DNA from: Paenibacillus rigui
GTDB taxonomy: Bacteria > Bacillota > Bacilli > Paenibacillales > NBRC-103111
Direction: 5' to 3'
Assembly: GCF_002234615.1 (NCBI RefSeq)
Contig: NZ_NMQW01000045.1
Coordinates: forward strand, 1 to 34,740
DNA: 34,740 bases
Under the pieces are notes generated by a model. It was not told the DNA's origin, did not search any database, and saw only the letters and a list, made by a program, of their open reading frames with translations. The translations under genes were made by a program, and so were the position numbers. Positions 6,998 through 15,203 of this stretch are shown piece after piece (within the stretch, counting starts at the first letter, position 1; each line of letters starts with the position of its first letter).

Positions 6998-7579
6998 ATG
7001 TTAACTAAAAATCAGGAAATCAGCTTAAGCAAATTCATGACGAAGCTGCTCCGGCATACACCGGAGGCGTTCGGCTTGAGGCTGGATCCGGAGGACGGCA
7101 CCTGCCGGGTCGAAGAGCTGCTGCAGGTGCTCCGTTCTGAGCCGCGATGGAGGGCTGTCACGCTTGCGGATGTGGAGCAGGTCGTACGCCATTGTGAAAA
7201 ACAACGGTTCGACCTCACGGATGGGAGTATTCGGGCCCGTTATGGACACAGTCGTGCAAAGGTCAGCTACCCTGTGCAGGTCCCTCCGAAGGTGCTGTAT
7301 CACGGGACGAATGCTCAGGCGGCTCCGCTAATTGAAAAAGAAGGCCTTCGGCCGATGGGACGCCAGTACGTCCATATGTCCGAGGGCTTGCATTTCGCTA
7401 CGCTTGCCGGACAGCGCAGAGGGGAGCTTGTCATGCTGCTTATCGATACGGAAGCAGCCCGCCAGCAGGGGGTTGTCTTTTACAATGCAGGGCATGAAGT
7501 GTGGCTGGCCGATGCCGTTCCTGCTGCGTGCACCAGCAAGTACCCGAACGAAGAAAGCGGGGCAGGGCAAAATGAATGA
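6998..7579 (+). CDS. kptA: KptA/Tpt1 RNA 2'-phosphotransferase
   Basis: Tpt1/KptA enzymes transfer an internal RNA 2'-phosphate to NAD+, and some family members can ADP-ribosylate 5'-phosphate ends. The 193-aa product has the family layout: N-terminal winged-helix part with LSKFMTKLLRHTPE (Arg19, His20), IRARYGHS (79-85; usually IRANQGHS, so the Q is replaced), LYHGT (100-104), HMSEG (126-130) and the C-terminal GHEVWLADAVP. ATG 6998 follows AAAGGA by 9 bases; an upstream in-frame ATG at 6962 lacks a site. It is followed by tatD with an 8-base overlap. RtcB ligation does not leave a 2'-phosphate, so the substrate here is open. Confidence 0.9.
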   Translation: MLTKNQEISLSKFMTKLLRHTPEAFGLRLDPEDGTCRVEELLQVLRSEPRWRAVTLADVEQVVRHCEKQRFDLTDGSIRARYGHSRAKVSYPVQVPPKVLYHGTNAQAAPLIEKEGLRPMGRQYVHMSEGLHFATLAGQRRGELVMLLIDTEAARQQGVVFYNAGHEVWLADAVPAACTSKYPNEESGAGQNE

Positions 7580-8378
7580 TCAGATCATAGATATCGGTGT
7601 GAATCTGACGCACCGTTCGTTCGCATCCGACCGCGATGACGTTGTCGCCCGGGCACAAGCAGCGGGTGTGGCGCCGATGATTATGACCGGAACGAGCATC
7701 AGGAACAGCGAGGAGGCCGCACGTTACGCGGAGCGGTTCCCGGGGGTGTTATACAGTACGGCGGGAATCCATCCGCACGATGCGCGCAGCTGCGGTCCGG
7801 ATACGCCGGCCAAGCTGCGCAAGCTGGCCGCTCTTCCGCAGGTGGTGGCCATCGGTGAGTGCGGTCTCGATTACAATCGGGACTTCTCGCCGCGCGATGT
7901 CCAGCGCCGTTGGTTCGAGGAGCAGGTAAAGCTGGCATGCGAGCTGGAGCTCCCGTTGTTTTTGCATGAGCGCGAAGCGCACTACGACTTTGTGAAGGTG
8001 CTGAAGCCTTATTTGCCGCGCATCCGGCGGGCGGTCGTCCATTGTTTTACCGGCTCGGCTCAGGAGCTGCAGCTGTATTTGAATATGGGCTTCTACATCG
8101 GCATTACAGGATGGATCTGCGATGAGCGCCGCGGCAAGCATTTGCGCGAAATGGTGAAGCGGATTCCAACGGATCGCCTGATGCTGGAAACGGATGCCCC
8201 GTTCCTGACGCCCCGCGATTTGGAGCCGAAGCCGAAGGATGGGCGCAATGAGCCGGCTTTTTTGCCGCATATTGTAAATGCCGTGGCGGGCTGTCTTGGG
8301 AAGACGCCGGAGGAAGTGGCGGCAGCCGCCACGGAAACGGCAAAGTCGTTTTTCGGCTTGGCCGATAGGAAAGTATGA
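7572..8378 (+). CDS. tatD: TatD-family metal-dependent nuclease
   Basis: TatD is a TIM-barrel exonuclease acting on single-stranded nucleic acid. The 268-aa product closely resembles E. coli TatD: DIGVNLTHRSF at the start, GIHPHD, IGECGLDYNRDFS (Glu96), FLHER (His132), VHCFTG (His157), YIGITGWICDERRG, LETDAPFLTPRDL (Asp208) and RNEPAFLPHI. The GVN form in place of the usual HxH near the N terminus is shared with E. coli TatD. ATG 7572 overlaps the end of kptA by 8 bases (ATGAATGA), suggesting translational coupling. Its presence suggests that trimming of RNA or DNA ends accompanies repair. Confidence 0.92.
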   Translation: MNDQIIDIGVNLTHRSFASDRDDVVARAQAAGVAPMIMTGTSIRNSEEAARYAERFPGVLYSTAGIHPHDARSCGPDTPAKLRKLAALPQVVAIGECGLDYNRDFSPRDVQRRWFEEQVKLACELELPLFLHEREAHYDFVKVLKPYLPRIRRAVVHCFTGSAQELQLYLNMGFYIGITGWICDERRGKHLREMVKRIPTDRLMLETDAPFLTPRDLEPKPKDGRNEPAFLPHIVNAVAGCLGKTPEEVAAAATETAKSFFGLADRKV

Positions 8379-8483
8379 GCTCTTCATACTTTTACTTCGG
8401 ACTATTTTGATAAACACACGCTGTCTTGAAGGACCGCGAGCTAAGTATTCGGGCCGGGGACAGGTGAAGCACGAAAAAAAGAG

Positions 8484-8525
8484 GAAAGCCAGAGCTCTCT
8501 GAAGGATGGGAGAGCCCTGGCTTTC
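8484..8525. terminator. Terminator between convergent tatD and ilvN
   Basis: GAAAGCCAGAGCTCTC pairs with GAGAGCCCTGGCTTTC with one mismatch. On the minus strand it is soon followed by a run of seven T, so it serves ilvBN best. On the plus strand the T tract is weak. Confidence 0.8.
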
Positions 8526-8652
8526 TGCTTGATGCGCTAGAATAGGAAGCTAAACGTGTGTGGATTTGACCGGCCGCCCGCTGCGCCGCAACAGACGCCA
8601 GGGCTTCGCGCGCTTCCGACCAGATGCTTCAAGCCAAGGCCCGCAGGCCTGC

Positions 8653-9141
8653 CTAGCTGCCTCGTACCATGGCGGTTGCGCCGGTACGGGACAGCTCCAG
8701 GATGCCGTAAGGCCGGAGCAGCTCGACCAGCGCCTCAATTTTGCTGAGATCGCCGATGGCTTGAATGATCAGATTGCTCGGTCCGACGTCGATGACGGAC
8801 GCTCGGAATGTTTCCACGACACCGACAAGCTCCGGCCGCTGGGCCGGCTCGGCCTTGACTTTAATCAGGGCAAGCTCCCGTGCGACCATCGGATTCGTGC
8901 TGATGTTCGATACCTCGATGACATCGATCAGCTTCATCAGCTGATGCTGTACTTGCGTGATCGTTCGCTCGTCGCCAGTCGTAACGATAATCATCCGGGA
9001 TAATCCGGGCTCCTCGCAATGGCCTACGGTAATGCTGTCGATATTGAAGCCGCGGCGGCCGAACAATCCGGATACCCGCTGCAGAACGCCGGGCTGATCT
9101 TGAACCAGGATAGCAATCGTATGCTGTCTATGTGTACTCAT
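8653..9141 (-). CDS. ilvN: Acetolactate synthase small (regulatory) subunit
   Basis: IlvN (ilvH in Bacillus naming) binds the catalytic subunit and carries feedback control by branched-chain amino acids, mainly valine. The 162-aa protein has the N-terminal ACT domain (HTIAILVQDQPGVLQRVSGL, then RRGFNIDSITVG) and the C-terminal domain (RPELVGVVETFRASVIDVG). Its ATG overlaps the ilvB stop by 4 bases (ATGA). No ilvC or leu genes follow; the next element is the terminator at 8484-8525. Confidence 0.95.
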   Translation of the reverse strand: MSTHRQHTIAILVQDQPGVLQRVSGLFGRRGFNIDSITVGHCEEPGLSRMIIVTTGDERTITQVQHQLMKLIDVIEVSNISTNPMVARELALIKVKAEPAQRPELVGVVETFRASVIDVGPSNLIIQAIGDLSKIEALVELLRPYGILELSRTGATAMVRGS

Positions 9142-10880
9142 TCGAAATCCCCCAATAACATTTGATCTAGTGCGGTTCCACTGAGAACCATCGGAAACAC
9201 ATTCTCATGCTTCGGAACGATGAACTCCACAAGCACCGGTCCCGGTGTATCCAGCGCTTCCTGCCATGCCCGACGGGCTTCCGCCTTCGTGCGGGCCCTC
9301 AGGCCTTTGAGCCCGTAAGCTTCCGCAAGCTTGACGAAGTCGGGGCTTCCCGCCAGATCGATATGGCTGAATCGCTGTTCATGAATGATCTCCTGCCACT
9401 GCTTTACCATGCCTAGCACCTGGTTATTGATAACAACGATTTTTACCGGAATGTTGTGAATGGCGCAAATCGCCATCTCCTGCGCACACATCTGCATGCC
9501 GCCGTCTCCGTTGACCGATATGACTAACCGGTCGGGGTTTCCTACCTGTGCGCCAATGGCAGACGGGAAGCCGAAGCCCATGGTACCCAAGCCTCCGGAG
9601 GTAAGAAGAGAACGGGGGCGGTTGAACCGGTAAAACTGCCCTACCCACATTTGATGCTGCCCTACGTCGGTCGTGACGATGGCCTCACCATGGGTTGTTT
9701 CATGCATCATTTCGATGACGAACTGAGGCTTGAGCTCGTCTTCCGTATCCTTATAGCGCAGCGGATAATCAGCTTTGTTCTGCTGAACTTCAGCCAGCCA
9801 AGCCGCGGAACGGGCCGATTCGGCGTGCTGGTTCGCATACGTGAGCAGCGATTTGATATCGCCGACGCAAGCGATGTCGGTTTTAACGTTTTTGCCGATT
9901 TCGGCAGGATCGATATCGAGATGCGCGATCGTCTTGGCTTTGGGCGCAAAGCCGTTCAAGGCCATCGTCACCCGATCATCGAAGCGGGAGCCGATAGAAA
10001 TGATCAAATCGGCGTTCTGGATCGCCGTATTGGCGGTATAGGCGCCATGCATGCCCGCAAGGCCCATGAACAGCGGGTCCGCGCTCGGAAATCCGCCCAG
10101 CCCCAGGAGGGTCGTGGCTACAGGAATTTGCGTCCGATGGACGAATTCGATCAGCTCCTCGGAAGCGTTGGAGTAGACGACACCGCCGCCGGCGAGAATA
10201 ACCGGTCTCTCGGACTGCTGTATGACTTGAAGCAGCCGCTCGATCTGATCGGTATCCGGCTCAGGGGCCCCTCGATAACCGCGGATATCCAATTCAGGCG
10301 CTTGTCTATAGCGCATTTGTTGGTTCGATACATCCTTGGGAATGTCGATCAGCACCGGTCCCTTGCGGCCCGTATTCGCAATGTAGAACGCTTCATGGAT
10401 AATCTGCGGCAAGTCCTCAACGCGGCGCACCAAGTAGCTGTGCTTCGTGATCGGCATCGTAATGCTGACGATATCCGCCTCCTGAAAAGCATCGGTCCCC
10501 ATCACCGTCGTAGGCACGTTGCCCGTGATGATAACCAGAGGTACGGAATCCATGTAGGCCGTTGCAATGCCTGTTACCAGATTGGTGGCACCCGGACCCG
10601 AGGTCGCCAGGCACACGCCGACTTTGCCGGTGGAACGGGCATAGCCGTCGGCCGCATGGATCGCCCCTTGCTCATGCCGGGTTAAAATATGCTTGAAGTC
10701 CGGGTTGCCGACCATCGCATCGTAAATATAAAGCACATTCCCTCCGGGATAGCCGAAGACGCATTCCACCCCCTCCTGCAGCAAGCCTCGCAAAAGGATC
10801 TCAGAGCCTGTCACAAGCTCCTCCTGCGGAGTAAGAGAATGAGCATCTCGTTCTGTCGTAGCATGGTGTAAAGGTTTCAT
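9138..10880 (-). CDS. ilvB: Acetolactate synthase large (catalytic) subunit
   Basis: A ThDP- and FAD-dependent enzyme that condenses pyruvate to acetolactate, or with 2-oxobutyrate to acetohydroxybutyrate, the first common step of valine, leucine and isoleucine synthesis. The 580-aa protein has the N-terminal ThDP domain (FGYPGGNVL, catalytic Glu70 in RHEQGAIHAADGYAR), a central FAD-binding domain and the C-terminal ThDP motif GDGGMQMCAQEM. The start at 10880 (MKPLHHATTERD) follows GGAGGAGG by 7 bases. The open frame continues upstream into the T-box leader, but that part is noncoding. Expression is controlled by three tandem T-boxes. Confidence 0.96.
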   Translation of the reverse strand: MKPLHHATTERDAHSLTPQEELVTGSEILLRGLLQEGVECVFGYPGGNVLYIYDAMVGNPDFKHILTRHEQGAIHAADGYARSTGKVGVCLATSGPGATNLVTGIATAYMDSVPLVIITGNVPTTVMGTDAFQEADIVSITMPITKHSYLVRRVEDLPQIIHEAFYIANTGRKGPVLIDIPKDVSNQQMRYRQAPELDIRGYRGAPEPDTDQIERLLQVIQQSERPVILAGGGVVYSNASEELIEFVHRTQIPVATTLLGLGGFPSADPLFMGLAGMHGAYTANTAIQNADLIISIGSRFDDRVTMALNGFAPKAKTIAHLDIDPAEIGKNVKTDIACVGDIKSLLTYANQHAESARSAAWLAEVQQNKADYPLRYKDTEDELKPQFVIEMMHETTHGEAIVTTDVGQHQMWVGQFYRFNRPRSLLTSGGLGTMGFGFPSAIGAQVGNPDRLVISVNGDGGMQMCAQEMAICAIHNIPVKIVVINNQVLGMVKQWQEIIHEQRFSHIDLAGSPDFVKLAEAYGLKGLRARTKAEARRAWQEALDTPGPVLVEFIVPKHENVFPMVLSGTALDQMLLGDFE

Positions 10881-10895
10881 GGTATGGCCTCCTCC

Positions 10896-11215
10896 AAAAA
10901 TAAAATTCGTCCCTTCAGTCCAAAGCAGACGTCGCCAGCTGTTGGACTTGAGGGACGAAAAGGAACATTTTCGCGGTACCACCCTGATTCGCCGTGAACC
11001 TCGCGGTCCCGGCCTCATGAGGTAAGAAAGCCTTACCTGCAGCACGATAACGTGTGCCCATCCGTTCGAGCCTATGCACCGTGACCTGGTGTTGCGGGTC
11101 AGGCTTTCGGTCGACATGCTCCGAGATGACATCGCACAAGGGATTAAGGCAAAGGTTTCAGCGTTTCCTCTGCTCTCTGGACATAAGAGCCCTTGGTTTT
11201 AACTCTCTTCATCGC
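10896..11215 (-). promoter_or_regulatory. T-box riboswitch A (proximal to ilvB)
   Basis: The invariant T-box sequence AGGGTGGTACCGCG is at 10972-10985 (minus strand). Stem I begins near 11215 with GATGAAGAGAG and holds CAGAGAGC and the distal GCTGAAACC elements. The likely specifier is GTC (Val) at 11128-11130 in the context GAT-GTC-A. The terminator pairs TTCGTCCCT..AAGTCCAA with TTGGACT..AGGGACGAA and ends in TTTTATTTTT at 10896-10905. Uncharged tRNA should stabilise the antiterminator and switch ilvB on. Confidence 0.93.
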
Positions 11216-11224
11216 AAAGTTATG

Positions 11225-11559
11225 AAAAATAACAAAACCCCTCTCATTCCAAAGCGCAGCAGCATCATGCTAACGCTAAGGGACGAAAGGGGTTAACTTT
11301 TCGCGGTACCACCCTGATTCACCGGAAGCTTCGCAGCTCCGGCCTCATGAGGTAAGGATTTCCTTACCTGCAAGCACGATAACGTGTGCTATCCCGGTTG
11401 AGTCTACACACCAAGCGACCCGGAAACAAGACGGCAGGGGGCTTCGGCTTTCGGTCAACATGCTCGGAGACGACATCACACAAGGGATTAAGGCAAAGGT
11501 TTCAGCGTTTCCTCTGCTCTCTGGACATAAGAGCCCCCGGTTTTAACTCTCTTCATCGC
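11225..11559 (-). promoter_or_regulatory. T-box riboswitch B (middle copy)
   Basis: T-box sequence AGGGTGGTACCGCG at 11302-11315; stem I starts near 11559; likely specifier GTC at 11472-11474 followed by G. Its own terminator (AACCCCTTTC with GAGAGGGGTT, plus AGCG/CGCT, then a T-rich tail) is at about 11226-11296. It is a full copy, not a fragment, 10 bases upstream of copy A. Confidence 0.92.
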
Positions 11560-11570
11560 TAGCATATGGA

Positions 11571-11897
11571 TAAAACAACAAAACCCCTTTCATTCCAAAG
11601 CGCAGCATCATGCTAACGCTAAGGGACGAAAGGGGTTAACTTTTCGCGGTACCACCCTGGTTTACCGGCAGCCTTGCAGCTCCGGTCTCAAGAGGTAAGG
11701 AGGCTCCTTACCTGCAGCACGATAACGTGTGCTCAATCCGTTCGAGCCTACACGCCAAGCAGCCGCTAAAGTCAGGCGGGCTTCGGCTTTCGGTCAACAG
11801 CTCGGAGACGACATCACGCAAGGGATTAAGGCAAAGGTTTCAGCGTTTCCTTCGCTCTCTGGACATAAGAGCCCTTGGTTTTAAATCTCTTCATCGC
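11571..11897 (-). promoter_or_regulatory. T-box riboswitch C (distal copy)
   Basis: T-box sequence AGGGTGGTACCGCG at 11645-11658; stem I starts near 11897; likely specifier GTC at 11810-11812 followed by G. Its terminator at about 11571-11637 is nearly the same as that of copy B, which points to a recent duplication. It is the first element transcribed from the promoter at 11922-11949. Confidence 0.92.
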
Positions 11898-11921
11898 ATA
11901 GGAAAAATAATATTGTTACAT

Positions 11922-11949
11922 ATCATACCATAAAAAATGATTTTTTCAA
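11922..11949 (-). promoter_or_regulatory. Promoter of the ilvBN T-box leader
   Basis: On the minus strand: TTGAAA (11944-11949), a 16-base spacer and TATGAT (11922-11927) with an extended -10 TGG just before. Transcription would start about 20 bases before stem I of T-box C. Confidence 0.75.
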
Positions 11950-12065
11950 GCAGGCGGACGAAGGTTTATATAAAATTCATGTTTCCTTGAAAAGCTGCAG
12001 GTTGCGGCTTAGACGGATACCCCTTAGAATCACAGTATAGTCTATTTCATTGGAGGACCCGGGAC

Positions 12066-12857
12066 ATGATCTATACGAAATCAATGCTGATGGAGCAATT
12101 GGAGCAGTTGGGAGTTAACCCTCAAGGTACGGTGCTCATGCACTCGTCCATGAAGAGCTTGGGTGAAGTCGAGGGCGGGGCGGATACGGTTCTGGATGCT
12201 CTGTCTGACTATATGAAGGACGGGCTGCTCGTGCTGCCGACCCACACGTGGTCTTACATTCAAGCGGATAATCCCCGATTTGACGTGGAGCAATCTTCCT
12301 CGTGCGTAGGCATTCTCACCGAGCTGTTTCGCAAGAGACCCGGCGTGGTCCGCTCCTGGCATCCTACGCATTCGGTGGCGGCGCGGGGCAAGGATGCGGC
12401 AGCTTTTACCGCAGGAGACGAACGGTTCGATACGCCATGTGCCAGAGGCTCGGTCTGGGGGAAGCTGCTGGACCGGAAGGCCACGATTTTATTGGTTGGC
12501 GTCGATTTACGACGGAATACATTTATGCACGGCGTTGAGGAATGGCTGGACATTCCGGGACGAATGACGGATGGCCATGAGCTGCTGTACACGATCACAC
12601 CCGATGGTACGGAAATCGAAGTCCCTTCGCGCAGACATTGCGGATTGTCTTGGTCGCAGCATTTTTGGAAGGTGGAGGACGTGCTGGAGCAGCGGGGCGC
12701 GATGTTCAAAGGACAGCTCGGGGATGCCGTTGTGCGTGTGTGTGATGCGGTGAAGCTGGAGGCGGTTTTGTCCGAGATGCTGCGTGCGGTCCCGGACCTG
12801 TTCTCCGATAATGAACCGATGGAGGAGGCGCTTCGGGAGCGGTTCCTCCCGTCGTAA
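12066..12857 (+). CDS. AAC(3)-family aminoglycoside N-acetyltransferase-like protein (YokD type)
   Basis: The family transfers acetyl from acetyl-CoA, in characterised members to the 3-amino group of aminoglycosides; chromosomal YokD-like members often have unproven substrates. The 263-aa length is typical. Family features are VLMHSSMKSLG near the N terminus, PTHTWSY, the HPTHSVAARG segment with the likely active-site histidine, and LLVGVDLRRNTFMHGVEE. ATG 12066 lies 9 bases after TGGAGG. It is a single gene between the divergent ilv leader and the convergent WYL gene. Resistance cannot be inferred from sequence alone. Confidence 0.88.
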   Translation: MIYTKSMLMEQLEQLGVNPQGTVLMHSSMKSLGEVEGGADTVLDALSDYMKDGLLVLPTHTWSYIQADNPRFDVEQSSSCVGILTELFRKRPGVVRSWHPTHSVAARGKDAAAFTAGDERFDTPCARGSVWGKLLDRKATILLVGVDLRRNTFMHGVEEWLDIPGRMTDGHELLYTITPDGTEIEVPSRRHCGLSWSQHFWKVEDVLEQRGAMFKGQLGDAVVRVCDAVKLEAVLSEMLRAVPDLFSDNEPMEEALRERFLPS

Positions 12858-12923
12858 GCGGGTTCCGCGGAACGCAGAGAGATGGCCATCAGGCAGCCGC
12901 CTCTCTATACCGGGATGAAGGGA

Positions 12924-13730
12924 TCAGAGCCGAGGCCCACCGTAGCGCTGGAGCGCCTTGGTCGCCGACTCATACATCCGCGAACGGAGGTAGCCGCTTT
13001 CCTTGATACGGATTCTTTTGCCCAGGAAGCGAGCCTTGGAGAGCACATACTCGCTTTCATTTTGCAGAAAAGTAAGCCGGACTGCATATGTATCGTTCAC
13101 CGCGTCATACTCCACTTCTTTTTCAAAGCAGGAGAAAGCATACAAAATTCTGGACAGCTCCCGGTTGTATTCGCGTACGACCTCGATGACGGCCGAGGTT
13201 TTTTGGTTATCGATCAACTCTTCAATCACAGCCAGCAGCCTGTCCGCTTCTGCTTGAGGCAGCGGATGCGGCTGGATACCGGCAATATGCTGCAGCCGGG
13301 TGCTCATCAGGGAACGATTGCGGAGGTTGTACCACAGCAAATACCACTCTCTTTTGACCATAGAGTATTCCAGCTTATAAGGAAAACCGGGCTGATCGCT
13401 CACCAGGCGGCCGCCTTTGATACGATAGCTCATCAGAATTGCGTTTTGAGCGGCTATTTGCTTGCGAAGCGGGCGAAGATGGGGGTGATACACCTGTCTT
13501 TCCTCGCTTCTTGCTTTTTCCGTGAAGCCGACGGACAGAGCTAATGGGGAATCCTCGTGTAGAAGGGCACGCAGCTTATCCATGGTGGCAGCCGTGAATG
13601 CATCCGCAGCGGACGGGTGGTTGAGCATGGTCTTCAGCCAGCTCCGTTCGTGGTGCGTCACTGTACACGTACCCGAATCCTCAAGGCGGGATAAGACCTG
13701 GTAATTAAATATTTTCTCGAACAGGCTCAT
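12924..13730 (-). CDS. WYL-domain protein, second of a tandem pair
   Basis: WYL domains bind ligands, often nucleic acid or nucleotides, and control transcription factors in stress and defence loci. The 268-aa product lacks an obvious N-terminal helix-turn-helix; a WYL-like segment runs from about residue 130 (NAILMSYRIKGG) through REWYLLWYNLRNRSLMSTRL, followed by a C-terminal domain. ATG 13730 starts MSLFEKIFNYQ and overlaps the end of the upstream WYL gene by 26 bases; TTG 13760 is an alternative. The pair resembles PafB/PafC-type partners in arrangement, and the two proteins may act as a heterodimer (inference). Confidence 0.7.
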   Translation of the reverse strand: MSLFEKIFNYQVLSRLEDSGTCTVTHHERSWLKTMLNHPSAADAFTAATMDKLRALLHEDSPLALSVGFTEKARSEERQVYHPHLRPLRKQIAAQNAILMSYRIKGGRLVSDQPGFPYKLEYSMVKREWYLLWYNLRNRSLMSTRLQHIAGIQPHPLPQAEADRLLAVIEELIDNQKTSAVIEVVREYNRELSRILYAFSCFEKEVEYDAVNDTYAVRLTFLQNESEYVLSKARFLGKRIRIKESGYLRSRMYESATKALQRYGGPRL

Positions 13731-15036
13731 AGTAGGCTTGAAGCTCCTTCCACTCAGCAATCATTTCCCGGCGAAACGAAGCCGGCTCCAAAACCTCGCA
13801 GCTTGATCCGAAGCTTCGCAGCCATGGCTTGATCTCTATCGTTCCGTTTACCGTAATTTCGAACACAAAATCGGTCTTCGTTTCTTCGACGATCCGCCCC
13901 CATTGCCCTTGCAGCAGCACCCGGTCCTTTACAAAGTTGGGCTGCTCCCCTTCGGGATTGTAAAAGCGCGCTCGTACCGTGACAGGCCTTCCCGTATCGA
14001 TTAACCAGCTGTGCTGCGTCTTATGCTCCAACTCGCTGAGGCATGCCGTAAATTGCTCCTCCGTTACAGCCTCGTCCTCCTCGATTTGGGTAATGCCTTC
14101 CATTCTGAATTTCCGCAAGCCTTCCCGAGTATGGTTGGCCAGCAAATACCACCGGCCATATTGATGATCATAAACGACCTTCAGCGGGAGCGTCGTTTCC
14201 TGTTTGCCCTCGGATTCCCGTTCGAACAGCGGGTTGGTGTTGCGGGAGGCGTAGCTTTTCTGCGCCTTGGGCGAGAAGTACATAAACCGCACCCTGCGGC
14301 GGGATTGTATCGCATTCAGCAGGGTGAACAAATGGGCTTCATCCAAAATGCGGGAGTAGTAATGATATTTATATAAAAAAGGCAGGGCCGTACCGACGGC
14401 TGATTCCTCCCTGCTGCGGTTCAGCGCTTTCTTGATGCCGTCGCGCAGCAGCAGGCCTTGCACGGAGGGTACCTGTGTATTTGCCATAATGTCGACGAAG
14501 TCGTACAGCTCTAACAGCTCTTCCGTTGTGAGCTCATTTACCAGGTCGTTGTGCAGCATATACTTGTAGGGGCGAGGGCCTGCAAGCTTGCGGATCACCC
14601 CGACCGTCTCCAAATATTTGAGATCCTGACGGATCGTTTTCTCGTCGGGCATGGCCAATTCTGCAGGCAAGCCGCTGCAGCAAGCATCGAGCAGCTCCAT
14701 GGCTGTGAGCGCCTGGTCCTGCATTGCCGCCAGAAGGAGCGAGATGCGGTGGCTTTCGGACTCCTTGAGCGATTTGGCGCGAAAGAGGAACAGCAGCATC
14801 GGGTCCGCCGAGTCATAGTAGCTGTAGCGGATCGTTTCCGCAAGCTCTTTGCCCTGCTCCTCAGGCAGCTGCTGGTACACGGTTTGGACGATGTCTTTGA
14901 GCCGCCGGATCGTCTTATCGAACGTATGCACGGAAATGCCGAGTCTATCGGCAAATTGCTGCCTGCTGTAAGCCCCGCTGGTGAGAACCATCATGCGTAA
15001 AAATTGAATTTCTTTATCAAAGCTTTCCTTGGCCAT
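13705..15036 (-). CDS. Helix-turn-helix WYL-domain transcriptional regulator
   Basis: A 443-aa regulator with an N-terminal helix-turn-helix (about residues 15-50, SRQQFADRLGISVHTFDKTI), a middle winged-helix-like segment (EKTIRQDLKYLETVGVIRKL), a WYL core (RRVRFMYFSPKAQKSY to YGRWYLLANHTREGLRKFRM) and a C-terminal WCX-type domain. ATG 15036 follows GGAGG by 6 bases. It is divergent from the Y RNA/rsr/rtcB transcription unit, sharing a 500-base intergenic region, and is therefore the best candidate regulator of that locus. In proteobacteria the same repair genes are controlled by the sigma-54 activator RtcR; no such gene is seen here. Confidence 0.85.
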   Translation of the reverse strand: MAKESFDKEIQFLRMMVLTSGAYSRQQFADRLGISVHTFDKTIRRLKDIVQTVYQQLPEEQGKELAETIRYSYYDSADPMLLFLFRAKSLKESESHRISLLLAAMQDQALTAMELLDACCSGLPAELAMPDEKTIRQDLKYLETVGVIRKLAGPRPYKYMLHNDLVNELTTEELLELYDFVDIMANTQVPSVQGLLLRDGIKKALNRSREESAVGTALPFLYKYHYYSRILDEAHLFTLLNAIQSRRRVRFMYFSPKAQKSYASRNTNPLFERESEGKQETTLPLKVVYDHQYGRWYLLANHTREGLRKFRMEGITQIEEDEAVTEEQFTACLSELEHKTQHSWLIDTGRPVTVRARFYNPEGEQPNFVKDRVLLQGQWGRIVEETKTDFVFEITVNGTIEIKPWLRSFGSSCEVLEPASFRREMIAEWKELQAYYEPVRENI

Positions 15037-15115
15037 GGGTTTCCTCCGATTTCCATTCCTTGTTCCTATTGTAACAGGGGAGACAAATGGAGAAAATGGA
15101 AAAGTTTCTCTCGTG

Positions 15116-15144
15116 TCGTAATACTTTCGCCATGTTCGTAGTAC
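15116..15144 (+). promoter_or_regulatory. Two direct repeats, candidate activator sites
   Basis: TCGTAATAC (15116-15124) and TCGTAGTAC (15136-15144) differ at one of nine positions and start exactly 20 bases apart, about two helical turns. They lie just upstream of a good -10 box that lacks a good -35 box, the usual place for an activator. The divergent WYL regulator is the likely binder (inference). Confidence 0.45.
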
Positions 15145-15155
15145 AAGTTACGGAT

Positions 15156-15161
15156 TATGAT
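15156..15161 (+). promoter_or_regulatory. -10 element of the Y RNA/rsr/rtcB promoter
   Basis: TATGAT about 48 bases before the closing stem of the Y-like RNA. No convincing -35 hexamer is found 16-18 bases upstream, consistent with activator dependence. Confidence 0.45.
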
Positions 15162-15203
15162 TACATTGTGAGGTCGGCACCGAAGAGTGAAGGCAGCACA
15201 GTA

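Noticed and set aside
7332-7571. Upstream extension of the tatD frame
   Set aside because: It lies wholly inside kptA in another frame; homology to TatD starts at 7572.
10881-11132. Upstream extension of the ilvB frame
   Set aside because: It reads through T-box A; the well-placed GGAGGAGG and family homology put the start at 10880.
10972-11897. Direct repeats as a CRISPR array or mobile element
   Set aside because: The repeats are about 340 bases long, carry T-box motifs and terminators, and have no spacers or transposase.
12858-12923. Possible terminator between the AAC(3)-like gene and the WYL gene
   Set aside because: Weak inverted repeats (AGAGAG/CTCTCT, GTTCCGCGGAAC) without a T run.
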